Shown here: one piece after another, positions 11,901 to 24,579 of the stretch
Layout of the letters: the number at the start of each line of letters is the position of its first letter
How positions within the stretch are numbered: position 1 is the first letter of the stretch
DNA from: Antedon mediterranea
Taxonomy: Eukaryota > Echinodermata > Crinoidea > Comatulida > Antedonidae
Reading direction: 5' to 3'
Length of the DNA: 60,000 nucleotides
Assembly: GCF_964355755.1 (NCBI RefSeq)
Contig: NC_092680.1
Span: forward strand, 19,881,001-19,941,000
The notes under the pieces: model-generated
Database searches by the model: none
What the model was told of the DNA's origin: nothing
What the model saw: the letters and a program-made list of their open reading frames with translations, nothing else
Made by a program: the position numbers and the translations under genes

Positions 11901-14779
11901 CTTTATTGCAGTATGGTAGGCCTAGGTATGTGCAGATCCAAATAATCCACGGATCATTACAAGGTATTTGAAATTGATTCGAAGTTGAAAGAGCGTGATT
12001 AAAGGTAAATATCATAGGCAGATTCATGGGGGATTCCATGTTGGTTGCCCCGTTGAGTTTGTTTAATTTAAGAACATGTTTAGAGCCTAACTTTCTATTT
12101 CTGAAAAAAACCTCAAAACACGAATATATAGAACCGATATACTTGGTGCACGTGTCATAACAAGAGCATCTCTATTCTATTTAAAAAATGGCAACTTGGG
12201 GTTAAAGAATAAATACTTAAAAGCGTTATGCGAAAAAAGCTCATGTTTTATCTAAATTAATAATACGAGGTTAAATACAGCTAAATCTGGGCTTGTGGCT
12301 TACAACTTGTTGTATTTTTAAAGAATTTTACAATTATCCAAAGATATTGGGACGATAAAAAAATGCTTTAAATATATTGTAATAACCTTCAACGTATGTC
12401 TCTTTAAAATACGATCTGGACGTCAATCCGGCTTTAATTTAAACTAGGCAAATAACATACGCCACTACTAAAAATAATGTCCAACCTTTCCATTCAGACA
12501 AGGAAATTAGTGAGAATAATACGACAGAATGCATATTACGCAACGAGTCATATACCCTAAATGATATGCTTCAAATAAAGGCAGCAAGTATCGTCGTCTG
12601 CTGTTTATGCTATGCCGTATCAATGACAAGAGCAATTTCATGATTTACTGGGTACTTGTTTTAGAGTGTTATATAAAACTACTTGAAACTACTATTGAAA
12701 GATTAATTTAGTACCGGAGTAGCATGAAGAACATATGCCATTATACAATATGTTTTGTTTCTGCCCGACGAATCTTAGACTGTCTCGCACTTGCGAATAA
12801 GAAATACATCTATAAACATTATTTTAACTTTCGTCATTATGTTTTAGACGCCTCGCTATATCTATAAATATCCAATACATTTTATTTCTTTACATTTTAA
12901 AAACAAAATGTTAAATTTGTAAGTAATAAATATGAATACATATTTATAAAAAGAAACCGTGAGGGTTTTTTGACGAAACTTTTGATTTATAATACTGTAT
13001 TTCAATTTAGGCCTATTATTGATTTTTCTATGACTCAGTTTGCCCTTGTGGCGTTTCATAGTGACTCTTTTCGGAGAATGTTCAGACATCAATATGTTCA
13101 ATTGATTGATGAATTAGTTTTAAAAAGTTGAAGACCTACTTAATTTAAAGTTGTCTTAAAACATTGCATTCACTAATGTCGATAAAATTCATCAAGGTAC
13201 GTCTAAATATTATGTTCTCGTGCATTACAGGCATGTAAGCCCAACCGTTATATTCAGCTAACAACAATACATTGCCTTACAATTTTGGCTTTGCTAAACA
13301 CATGTTAAATTTGAGGGCGACTATTTCAGATAACCTCAACTCTTGTAGTCCTTCTGGTACAACGTTTATCAATAAAACTTTTATAACTCGTCCATATGTC
13401 ATAGCTGATTGAATTTAGAAGTAGTTAAGAAATGTCCAACAACGTGTGTCTTTACAGGCACCATCGATTTGGAAATTCCCCAAGTGGAAGATAAAATACT
13501 TCGTTTGAAACTTCAACATACCCTTTATTTTAAATACTAATATATCTTAAATCACAGAGAATGCGTTTGTTTATTTAAAAGATTTGTAATAAAGTACATG
13601 CGTTCCTATATGAAAATATCAACGATTGGTTTTTAACCACTGTTGTCATTCTCGCATCATTATAATGGGCTGTGTGTTGTAATCGATAAATATGAATCAA
13701 TTTAGATGCGTACAGTAATGAACACGCACACCGTGAATTATTCTAATTAACTGAAATAGTCAAATTAATCAATTATGTTTGTAACTGATATTGGAAGGGT
13801 GATGTTGGTGTTTTGGAGGCGAATCGTAACGAACTTGTTTTGCGCAGATAGAGAAAGGTTAGGCCTATAATTTGTGCTTCAAAAGAGAGTGTAGAAGGAT
13901 TATTATTGCTTGGTTGAGCTTAGCTAGAATGAGGTTGAACTTTACAGTTAAAAAATGTGTGAAGAAAATATCTGTAGGCCTATTTATTTGAGAGTGGGCT
14001 TGGTTGTGACATTAGGATAATAGCAAAAATTAACCGTTTTTATTGTTCATCTAAATCTAAAATAACAATTTCAGACAGGCTACTTTGTTTGACACACTGA
14101 GCTGAGTAGATGGCCATTATTATCGCGATGTAAACCAATACAAACAATACACCAAAATGCATTATGTTTAGAGTTCATTATCGATCCATTTCAATAATAA
14201 TATCTTGTACAATAAATCTGACATTTATACATGTTGTGTCACTGTACTAGGTGACGTCATCTATTACTCGTGCATTGTATTACTGATTATTACTTTTACA
14301 AGCACATCAATCTTGGTGAAGTAGTTGTACTGCGTAATAATATAGGCCTACTGAACATTGGTGTTAAAATATTAAATTCACTCCATCCGCAAATAATACA
14401 AATTTAATAATAGGGCCTAACATACAATTTTTATTACATTGATTTCTTTTTAAAATGTATGTTTATTTTTCTTTAGCTTCATTATTCATTGATTGAAAAA
14501 CGTTTAATATTAAAATAAGGTGAAACATAATTTAAACTTCTACATTATTCTCCTTCTCTCAATTATGATTATAAACCAACCGTTAATAAGTAATCTGTAA
14601 GAGACAACAGAATACCCAGAGAGAGGTACCGTAGCAAAGGACCAGATAGACACGTGTCTACGAGTTCTATTTGCTTATACAACATTTTACAGTACCAAGA
14701 AATCAATGGCAGAGCTATAACTTATAATAAGGAATATAAACATTTATAATATAATTGATGTATGCTCTACTTCTGTCTT
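8917..14779. other. Intergenic region upstream of the receptor gene
   Basis: About 5.9 kb of AT-rich sequence without a supported gene. It should contain the receptor promoter near 8917-9000, but no clear core element stands out. TAGGCCTA is frequent here (for example near 8929, 9129, 9931, 9983, 10629, 11917, 13006, 13860, 13975 and 14342). Confidence 0.6.
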
Positions 14780-15250
14780 GGAGAGCATAATTACCAAACT
14801 CAGCGATATACATGAGATTATAGCATCTCAATTACCTAGTTTACTTTGTGTTATTGAGACCCGACTAAATGCTTCAATAATTAACTCGGAAATCATCCAT
14901 AACTCCAACAGTATTATCACACAAAAATTAAAGACATTTTGAAAAAAAAGCTGATGGCATTGCTTAAAAGATCTTAAACTACTGTGGTTGGTAAGAGGAC
15001 CAAGTGAGGTCAAACGGCGAAGTATAGAAAGATAGGTTTGGTAATATCCATGATATTCTGCAATCATTATAACTTTTTCTTGTTTTTAAATTTTTAATGA
15101 TTTTTGAACTGTGTATTGTTTTTTAATTTATTGTAGATAATTTCTTCTTCTTATGTTCTTCTTTGGCCCCAGACATTTTCATTTTATGGTGACTCTGTTG
15201 CTTTTGGGGTCCCAGGACATGATGTCGAATAAATAAATGAAATGAAATGA
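14780..15250 (+). mobile_element. Internally deleted LINE: endonuclease fragment joined to a 3' tail
   Basis: From about 14786 a plus frame reads SIITKLSDIHEIIASQLPSL, then LLCVIETRLNASIINSEI. This resembles the start of the AP-endonuclease domain of CR1/Jockey-type LINEs, where the motif is usually CxTETWLN; here W is R. The reading stops near 14910. The 3' part ends with CCAGGACATGATGTCGAATAAATAAATGAAATGAAATGA, a LINE-style terminus with a short tandem repeat. The RT domain is absent, so it is defective. Confidence 0.55.
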
Positions 15251-15884
15251 AGCTAAATCATAACTAAAAGTAGGCCTACAAAATGTATTATTATATATTA
15301 TTAATTTGTGTAAATTGGTTTAATCAAAATTGTTATGTTTATTTTCCATCAGGAGTGTAGAGGAAAAGCAAAAGCAATGTATTGCCATCTTAAAGTGCTT
15401 AACAAGCGATACAAACAAAACAGTAACTGATGTAACAATATAAATAGAAAAAAATATAAGCCTCTTTCACTATTTTGTTTCATCATTATTATTATTATAA
15501 TTGCTGATTCTGTTTCTTTTTTTTTCTCTTTTGTGGCGCAAACACCACTTTTATTCACATTCATATTATCTCATATTGCATAAAATCGTATTATTTAACT
15601 TGTAAATGTCGTTACAGTTCATAAGTAACATTTTTACATAATGAATTCTGTATTACTCCTTTTTTCATTAATTTTCTTATATTTTGTTATACACTTGACA
15701 GGATCATCATTATCATCTATCCCGTTTTAAAATAGTTCACACATTTTCATTTGTTTGTTTTCATTTTACAACCCGGATTATACAATATATTTATATACAT
15801 GATAAAAAAAACAATAATAGCTCAGTACCACCAGTAACCCGTATCACTGTAATTCTTTTTCAGTTAATCGTATCAAATTAGAAA
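15251..15884. other. Probable 3' untranslated part and flank of the LINE remnant
   Basis: AT-rich with no coding signal. Some of it is probably the 3' untranslated region of the minus-strand LINE, but I could not find its terminus or a target-site duplication. Confidence 0.4.
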
Positions 15885-17040
15885 TTATATTATCATAATC
15901 TTATTTCTTAAAGCTACCCATTTTTCTATACTTGTTTCTTTATTGTTATATGTTTCACATTCAATGTTATATAACATATTGCTTTTAAATGAATTCCATA
16001 AAGATTTACCCACTGGCTTATTTAGTGCAGATAACATTTTTATTCTATAAATAGTAAATGCTGCAAAAGTGTAAATATAATCTATTAGCTTATCTCCCGT
16101 TCCTAGTATTAATTGTTTAAATGATATATTATTGTGATTTAAACTTACAAAGATACTAAGCATTTTCCTCCAATATTTCTGAATAAATCTACAACTAAAA
16201 AACAAATGATTTTCATTTTCAATTTCTCCACATTTGTCACACGTTTGTGTTTCCTTAACTTTCCACTGATACAGCCGTTTGTTGGTAGGCAGTATTCTAT
16301 GTAACATCTTATAATTGAATTGTGCTAGTTTCTTATCTTTCATTTTACATACTTTCCGTAACCAAGAAGTTTTCCAATCAATGTTGTTATCATTGAAGTA
16401 CTCTTCCCATTTTAGTTGTGACATTGGAATAATGAAATATTCTTTCACAAACCATGAGTATATTAGTTTGGTAGTATTATTCTCATACTTGGTCCCAACT
16501 AATTCATCATTATCATCACAATTGAAAATATCTACCTCCTTAATAATACGTTTCCATTGAATTGGTATTGCCTTAATAATGCATAAATACTCATTTAACC
16601 AGTTTGTTTTACATTGTAGTTTCACCAGTATTTCGTTTGATGTTAAAAAAGTGTTCTTATTAACAATGTCTTTAATACTGATAATGCCACTGTCAATCCA
16701 ATGCTTGTAGAAAAGCGATTTTTTTTTATAGTTTAACGTAGTGGTTTCCCCACAGTTGCTCATTCATTATATCGTTATAAGTTTCAGGTTTTTTTTTAGA
16801 GATTCTGTTATAATTTAGGTAGGCTTTTATCATATTTTTGTAAAACAGTGGAATTTTATCAGAATTAACATCAATAATGTTATAACATGACATATTAAGT
16901 AAAACATTAACATCACATATTTTTTTAATATAATACATTGGAATATTTTTCCATTTAGCACCATCATCATTCATAATTCTTTTTAACCAGCCACACATGA
17001 GTGCGTTAACATGAAGAGTAAAATCAGGCATTTTAATGCT
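15885..17040 (-). mobile_element. 5'-truncated, frameshifted LINE ORF2 tail (L1/Tx1-like)
   Basis: Two overlapping minus frames form one protein tail. The first (17031-16726) reads MPDFTLHVNALMCGWLKRIM and AKWKNIPMYYI. The second, ending at 15885, contains KKSLFYKHWIDSGIISIKDI, AIPIQWKRI, QFNYKMLHRILPTNKRLYQW and a cysteine-histidine motif CDKCGEIENENHLFFSC. This order matches the region after the reverse transcriptase in L1/Tx1-type elements (zf-RVT-like domain). The frames break in a run of nine A near 16735, giving a +1 or -1 shift. RT and endonuclease domains are missing, so it is a dead copy. The clade assignment is by resemblance. Confidence 0.8.
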
Positions 17041-18549
17041 GATTCTGTTTCTAAAAAAAGTTAGAAATTTATTTTTAAAACTATTAGTAATTTAATAAGT
17101 AATATGAATATATTATTAAATATTTATTTTTATTTTTAACCCATTCAAAAATTGGCAACTGGGCTAAAAATGTTTGGAATAGCAATTTATCGTATTTGCT
17201 GCTCCTTCACGAGGGAAAACAACTCTAAGTAGTCTCTAAATTTGAAGGCGCCTTTAATCTTAAGCCTAGGCTAATACAACGGGCTGTGGACAAATGGGAA
17301 AACGCAATTACAAGCACTTTATTTTCGATTTAAGAAAACACATTTCAGCATCATATTAACCAAATGTCTATAGCATAAATCTAGAAAAACACGATTCTCT
17401 CGCCCTATATCCCTATTTTCTTAATACACTATACTATTCCAAAGGCCTATACTTGCGTCTGTGTACATTTGTTATACGAGACATATTTATTAAGACGATA
17501 TGAATATCTTAAGAAACATTATATTTGTTGAAGGTCGATAAAAATGTTGATATCATACTTAGAATTCAAATATTATAATTTATTACCATTATTATCAAAA
17601 GTGTCTTTATAATTTACTTCGGTTGGTAACCCCCATCCCCATGGCGATTATTGTGTTGTTTAATTTATCTAGATCCATACATTGCACATTTATTATTGTG
17701 TTTTATTACCTATTCTCCAGAAAATTCATTTCTTTATTATGAGTATTTCTTTATTACAAGCATTTGTTTTTGATTAAATATTATACGATGTTATATATTG
17801 TTACTCATTATTAATATTATATCCAAAGCACTAACAAAATGTGAAAATAAATATGAAAATATTGTATTATTTTTTAATAGAGGTGACTCACAAGATAAAC
17901 CAGAACAACAGACACTCAGAGAGCAACCAACTACAATATGCTTACTAAAAAAAAGGAATAAATAAATAACATAAATATTTAGCTGTGTTATAAGAAATAA
18001 ATTGGTAGCAAGGCACATGTGACGCCTGTATCATAGGCCATAGCTTGACACAACCTTCGAATCGAATTATGGCGGCTAACCGTAACAAACATAGGAAGTA
18101 AAAAACACGAAGCAGTCAGTTCCTTTTATCGTTACAAAAATGCATAGTTAATTTTCAACAATTAGACGGTCAGTAAAGAGTAGATGAGTAGTACATACTG
18201 GAGAATCGTAAAATTAATGAGTACACATAAAGCTACATATATTAAAAGTATATGTATGGCGACTAGATTTATCATAATGAAAACTGCCCACTAGAAATCG
18301 GATACACACTTTCATGTATACATGATAATATATAAAAAAAATATGTGATATGTTTTTCTTTGACCTTTTCTATAAATCACAAAAATTTTCGGAAATTTAA
18401 ATTATCTTTATAAATTAGGGCAATATATATGAACACAGTTAAAAAAAATATTAAGACAAAATGTATTCGTATTTACTTAGTGTTTAGCTCAACTATTATT
18501 TATACTGGTCATAGAAATAATATAATAAACATTTATATCACCAGTGCTT
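17041..18549. other. AT-rich stretch without recognised features
   Basis: No gene, RNA or clear repeat seen. Short open frames here have no family resemblance. Confidence 0.5.
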
Positions 18550-18733
18550 AAAGCTTGGTTCCCACTAGAACGTAACGCAAGGACGTAAACGCAACGCAAG
18601 CGTTTTAACCAATGACAAGCGAAGTTATAGACAGTTAGCAATCACAAGCGAATAAGCCATCGCTTGTGATTGGTCAATTCACTTGCGTTGCGTTACGTCC
18701 TTGTGTTGCGTCGCTAGTGGGAACCACTCTTTA
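18550..18733. mobile_element. 184-bp inverted-repeat element, family 1, copy A
   Basis: Starts AAGCTTGGTTCCCACTAGAA and ends with the inverted form TAGTGGGAACCACTCTTTA. The middle has a perfect 13-bp hairpin, CAATCACAAGCGA with its complement. Almost identical to the copy at 38684, which marks both as young. It has no coding capacity, as expected of a non-autonomous DNA transposon (MITE). The right-end subtype (GCGTCGCTAGTGGGAACC) differs from the left end. Confidence 0.9.
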
Positions 18734-21484
18734 GGGCTATAACACTAAGAGTCTTAAAATGCATGTTTTAATTGTTATTTTACCTTTTAAACTAACGTCC
18801 AGTTTTCGCGGTTCTTTTAAACTGAAATTGGACCACGTGTAAAAGAAACTGTACTGCCAACAATCGAAACATAGATCAAAACGCGATGAGATACGTACAG
18901 TAGTTAACGTTTTATTTTTTACGACGCGTCGCGCGATTACGCAGCTATGCTATTGATTTCAACAATCATTATACGCATGCTCAAATGTTTCTGAGCGTGC
19001 GCAGAAGTAAATAGAAGCATGGTCTAGTGGTCCGCCATGAAAATGATTGATCCATAGTTATTAGCAACCTATTTGATTACTTTGGCTTTAAATTATTACA
19101 GTTTTTTCAGGTAAATATTTTTTTTTCGATCAAATTTTGGTCAAAGTGGATAACTATTATGTGGCATTAAAATGGCATATTCAACGTTTTAAGAATTATT
19201 TTTTCAGGGGAACAATACATCTTTAAGGGTAGAATAAGGACATTATGTTTCTATATCATTTTGTATCATACTATCATACCTTGTTGTTGTACTGTTTCGG
19301 ATGACATGTTGTCTATGATTTAACAGTACTGTAGTAAAATGACACTAGTATTTATATATATTTTATTGAATAAGTTCTGACTGACTGAAGGAATGATTTA
19401 CGACAGTTAGTTTTATGTACGGGCGTATAACAAAATCATTGACATTCGGTAGCTGATGGACACCCATGATTGAAATGACAACGTTTGTAATATTGATTTA
19501 ATGAACTAACATGTTTGACAAGTTATTGTTTATCATATTTGTTCATCAATTGCACTATAGGGTGGTACCCGCAATACAAATCAATGGTACATTGCACAGC
19601 CGGCTCTGACAGCAGCTCATATGAACGTGACCTGATTTTCATTCGAACAACCACAAAAAAAAACCACACTGCTTATTGATTAAGGATCATTAGAAAGAGC
19701 AAGTATTTCTACCGATTGCTTGTTAACTGCAAACGTGCCGGAAACTAGACAAATTTACATCTAACGTTCAAACAAAATGTTAACATACTTTAGTGTACGA
19801 TAAAAATGCTAGGCGGTAATGAATGCGAGTTGCAAATTACATTCATATAACTTATAAAAGTTGGTTGGTCTTTCTTACTACTTCACTTGGATTAAATTAG
19901 TTAAATGAATGACGGATGCCAAGATACACAAGTTGAATTATTTTCATTACATTCTCGTTATTTATTATATTACAGCAATTTTAAGTATCAAAGAACACGT
20001 ATTTTCTAAGTGCAGTAAATAAAGAATAATATATGATCCTTTTTGGACTAGCGTTTCATTAATGAGTGAGTGAGAAAAAAAAAGACAAAACATGACAGAG
20101 ACCAAACACGTTATGTCATATCAAAAGATATCAAGATAGATAATGAACCCTCAGTAGGCTTAACAATGTACGCATTGTAAACACCATCGTAGACAGCAAA
20201 TACTAAATTAAGATTAAAATTTCAAATCTCTGGACGTGAATCTATCCTAAGACCTATTTAACAGAGTGTGACTTTCTACAGCTGGGCGCTTAAGCAAGGC
20301 AGAATAATGGAAAGTAAAAGGAAAATTTCGTTCATAAAGCTGAACAGACGTGTGGAATGAAAATGAAACAAATCTATAAAGTACTATAGAGAGATTTTAT
20401 TTAATTGTTAAGGTTTGGAGAAAAAAAGAATCTTTAAGTCCCATATTTCAGAAAGCTTAATTGCAGAAACAACTACGCACTAACTGTGTGATGTTTAATT
20501 GATGTTTCCCTATAAATAAAACGTTGCTGCAACCACATTAATACAATCTCATGTAGGCCTACCCATTGTAGGGTGTAAACTGTAAGCCTACCCATTGTAG
20601 GGTGTAAACTGTATGTAAATCATGGGAAGGGGCTTGAAATCTGTAGTTTAATTAAAGTAGTTTAATTAAAACGCATTATTAAGCTGACTGAAGTAATTAA
20701 TTAAAATTTTTTCGATTGAGATGGCAATCTTGTTACAAGCTATCAAAACACTCATTCTGAAGACAACCCATTACAACGTTGTGATTTCAGTAAATGAAGC
20801 ATTGGCACATAACATAATGTTAAATACTACATCGATGTACGACTCATTTTCATATTGATTGTGACTATAAAATAAGCCGTTGAGGCCTAACATACGTCAG
20901 TTTGTGATAATGGTAACACCTTAATGGAGACTGTAATCTGTAAAAATGGTCATCTTTAACCTGATCGCATTCAACCATAAATCGCATGGATATGTATTTT
21001 TACTACAGTACATCAATAATATATTATTTCGAAGAATTAGTCATTAAAAAAATACTGCAGTATTTGATTCCTTGGCACAGTGTGACACTGCCAAACATTA
21101 GTTCGGATATCGTTACAGTTTCAGTATATCGATACACTGTAATGCGTTGATTAACGCCTCTGATCTGAACCTCACTCTCATAATACACTCTCTCCAAGAA
21201 CATATTACTAACATAAATAAATCGTAAAAAAAAGGTAAAATCATCGAATCAGATAAAGCGTGATAATATCTCGCTGTAGTCTGTATAAATCATCTGGACT
21301 AGCTTGTTGGAATAACGCTGTTAGTTTAAGTAAAGCTAGATGAAGCCCGCTCCCTAACGTCAACATTAGCCCTATGTTTAGTACTAGTTATACTATTGCT
21401 AACAATTTATATAACCTACATTCGTTTTTTCTGATTTTACACAGACAACCTGTATATTAATGTTCTACATTTTCGTTGAACCCT
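18734..21484. other. Intergenic AT-rich stretch with a short higher-GC patch
   Basis: 18890-19030 is CpG-richer, with GACGCGTCGCGCGATTACGC and a near-perfect inverted pair CGCATGCTCA / TGAGCGTGCG at 18974-19001. No gene is supported. A 29-bp direct duplication lies at 20552-20609. Confidence 0.5.
20552..20609. repeat. Two-copy 29-bp tandem duplication
   Basis: TGTAGGCCTACCCATTGTAG and following bases occur twice in direct tandem, differing by one base (TAGGCC against TAAGCC). Confidence 0.9.
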
Positions 21485-21640
21485 AAGATCGGTGCGCACA
21501 AGGCAACGGCTAGCCGTTGGTCAACTCTCACTTACATTGTGCTTAAGCCGCGTAAGTAGCAGCTGGGATGATCCATCGCGTACTTATCGCGGCGCGCTTA
21601 CGTTGCGTTGTGTCCAAATGGGAATCAAGATTTAATACTA
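21485..21640. mobile_element. Diverged inverted-repeat element related to family 1
   Basis: The right end, read on the minus strand, is CTTGATTCCCATTTGGACAC then AACGCAACGTAAGCGCG, clearly reminiscent of CTTGGTTCCCACTAGAACGTAACGCAAGG. The left end is poorly preserved. Probably an old relative. Confidence 0.4.
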
Positions 21641-24533
21641 TTTATAGGTCTATCTATCATATAATAAGCGTTATTTTATGACTGTCAATTAAAACATTTA
21701 TTGATTTCCTGAACTAGATTTCGGAATTAATTTGGCCATTTTAAGTGACAAAATGGTTGTAAATACGAGAAACTATCCAGTCTATTCTGAAACAATCGTG
21801 TTGTTTAGTACTATTTACAGTGAATTGTTTCAGCCATATATAATTAGGCAAACAGTTTATTGACTTAATTAAAAGTGACTATAGTATTACTTTTTGGGAT
21901 CGTCTCTTGTCGTCTAAATACCATTATAGAATGTTTCAAATGTTTGGTTTATAGAGACTATGCTACAAGATGTATGTAAACTGTATAGTATAATTTTTTA
22001 AGTGAAATATGTGACCGAATATATAGTACACTCCATTTGTTTAACAAATAGTCTGTTATTAAATTATTCTTAATACCCTGTCTCTGTCACAAAAAAGTCC
22101 GTTATTAAATTATCCCTAACACCCTGTCTCTTTCGGGTTCTGATTGATCATACATTAGCGCATTTTAGTTGTCAGTACTCATCCAATTTGTGGTATAGAG
22201 TTACTTTTTATTCTCATAATTTGTCTACAGGATAACTTATTATTAGAGAGTCCCATTTAAATTATGGTGAAATGAATCGCAGGCAGTTTGACTCCAAGAT
22301 ACATTCATTACAAATAGCATGTGACCACTTTGATATCACTGGAAAGCGCCACCAACGGTTAACAAAGCACGCCCTCTATAACATGAAATCATTGCAACTT
22401 CACGCCATGCCATTAAAAAAAAAATTAAACATATTTATATAGGATAAAAACATACCAGGTATAGATATTGCACAATTTAAGTTTAAGATTAAATTAAATG
22501 CACATTTTTGGATATAAAAGAATGTGTTTCATAACCAATAAAGAATATTCAAATTTGAATCAAATTGGCCTACTCATTATGCTGCACAGTATGGTATTCC
22601 AACTGTTGTTCAAAAAAGTTTCAAAATAACTGCCGTGGATATGTTGCCGATCAATAATTACCTATTATGATAGCCATTCATTTTTCAGAACTAATACATT
22701 TATCAGGTTGAAGAGTCCAAGCAATTTATAAGCGTTACTTATTAAATCGTAATTTGCGTTTGAGTGATTCACACAAGTAGGGATACAAGCCGTACAAACT
22801 TAATTACGACTGACTGATTATTGAACATGACATCGGGTCACAATATTGTATGACAGTTATAAACTGATGTTAATACGTCATATTGTTACAGACATTGTGC
22901 ATTACATATACAATAGTAATATTAAGTAGGCCTATTTTATTATATTTCATGTCAGGGCGTCTAAACTTTATCATGGTCATAACATACAGAGGTCATATGG
23001 AGTGTTAGAAATGTCAAATATCATAGTAACAAATATTGTATTATTTAGTTACTTCAGATATTTCATGCCTTCACCAGATTATAATATTGATCATCTATGA
23101 TGATAAGATAGATCGAAACATCGAATTCTTATTATAAATTGTGTTAATCTGTATCTATTTACCCTTGCTTGTCATACTGAATATTTTGCAGATAAAATAA
23201 TTTTATATATTTCTTATATGTCTTGAATAATGTGTTAAACAATATTTCAGCTTGAAATTATTATACCAAAAGGAAACATATTTGTGACATAATATATGCA
23301 TATACTCCACAGCCATGCTTAACATATTATTTTGTTGTTGCTATCCATAACAAAAAATTAACCTTGGAACATGTTTGTTCATATTGATTGTCAGGCTGGA
23401 ACGCACAAATTATATTGGTCATTTAGATAAACAGAATCAAGAGTTGCATTGTTTTCAGACCTGGTTTTTCTTTCACACTGTACGAGTTTTGATTAAAAAT
23501 TAGTATTCTATTGTGGTTATGTATTAAATGTGAAGTACCGTAGACGAAGGAGACTTTATACAATATATAAACTATTTTTTCTCTTCCTCTGGAACTCAGC
23601 TTGCTAATAAACTGTGGCACAATCAATTGTTATACAATAAAAATCATTCAGAGAAAACGTAATTTAGCATAGGCCTACGACTCTCACAAAATGAGCATTA
23701 GATATAACCAAATAATTAATGATTTCACATTTGTTATGTACTACCATTGTATGACCATGTGCATTACCATCATCAGCATAATTGAGACAGACCATTCAAT
23801 ACATGTTATAATAACTAATAGAAATACTAGACATATTTACTGAAATAATAACTGCAAGGGTGGCATAATCATAATTAAAATACAACCATTTTAAAGCCTC
23901 AGATTCCTCAGCGATGAAGGTTATGCTCTATAAAATATTATGAAGAGACACCTGGTGAAAATGGACAGTTAGGTAAAACAGCCATCAAGGTAAAGTAAAA
24001 CACCTGTCTAAAGTACACATAGGTATAGGAATACACTTGTAATACTGAGTGAGTTTGAAAGAAGATAAAACCCCCCAGTGTGCCGTTACTGATAATGGTA
24101 AACGCAAACGTAGGATATTGCCCCGTCTTTTTCATTTGCATGTACAACATTCCACAAAAACATATGTTTCAAACAACCAGGTAAGCTTAAGATTAAAAAA
24201 AAAATTTCCTTCAAAACATGTAATGACGTGTCCAGACAGAAATGTCAACTTCAACCCAAATGCTTTATAATTTGTAGAAAACATCAAACAAATAAAAGAA
24301 ATGCTATGGAAAAGATACTTAATAATAAGTATCTTGAAGATTTGTTTTTGTTAGGAGTAGGTTCTGAGATCCAAATACCACACTCCAATACCAATTTAAA
24401 ACTTAAATAAGAGAAAATACAAAATTATTATCTAACAGACTTTGGAGAAAATTCGAAAGAAAGTACTACAGAATGTGAGTGTCTGAAGCTAGTTTAGAAA
24501 CTCTAAAATCTACTCTGATGAAAATATGGAAGT
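21641..24533. other. AT-rich stretch with small duplications
   Basis: No gene seen. A 46-bp period direct duplication (AGTCTGTTATTAAATTAT...CCCTGTCTCT) spans 22050-22132. Two unusual short motifs sit together at 22345-22377. Confidence 0.5.
22050..22132. repeat. Two-copy direct repeat, period about 46 bp
   Basis: AGTCTGTTATTAAATTATTC and AGTCCGTTATTAAATTATCC start 46 bases apart, each followed by an ACCCTGTCTCT block. Confidence 0.85.
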
Positions 24534-24579
24534 ACACGAATACACGAATACACGAATACACGAATACACGAATACACGA
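24534..24579. repeat. 8-bp microsatellite (ACACGAAT)n
   Basis: About five and a half uninterrupted units of ACACGAAT. Open frames on both strands across it are by-products of the repeat. Confidence 0.97.
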
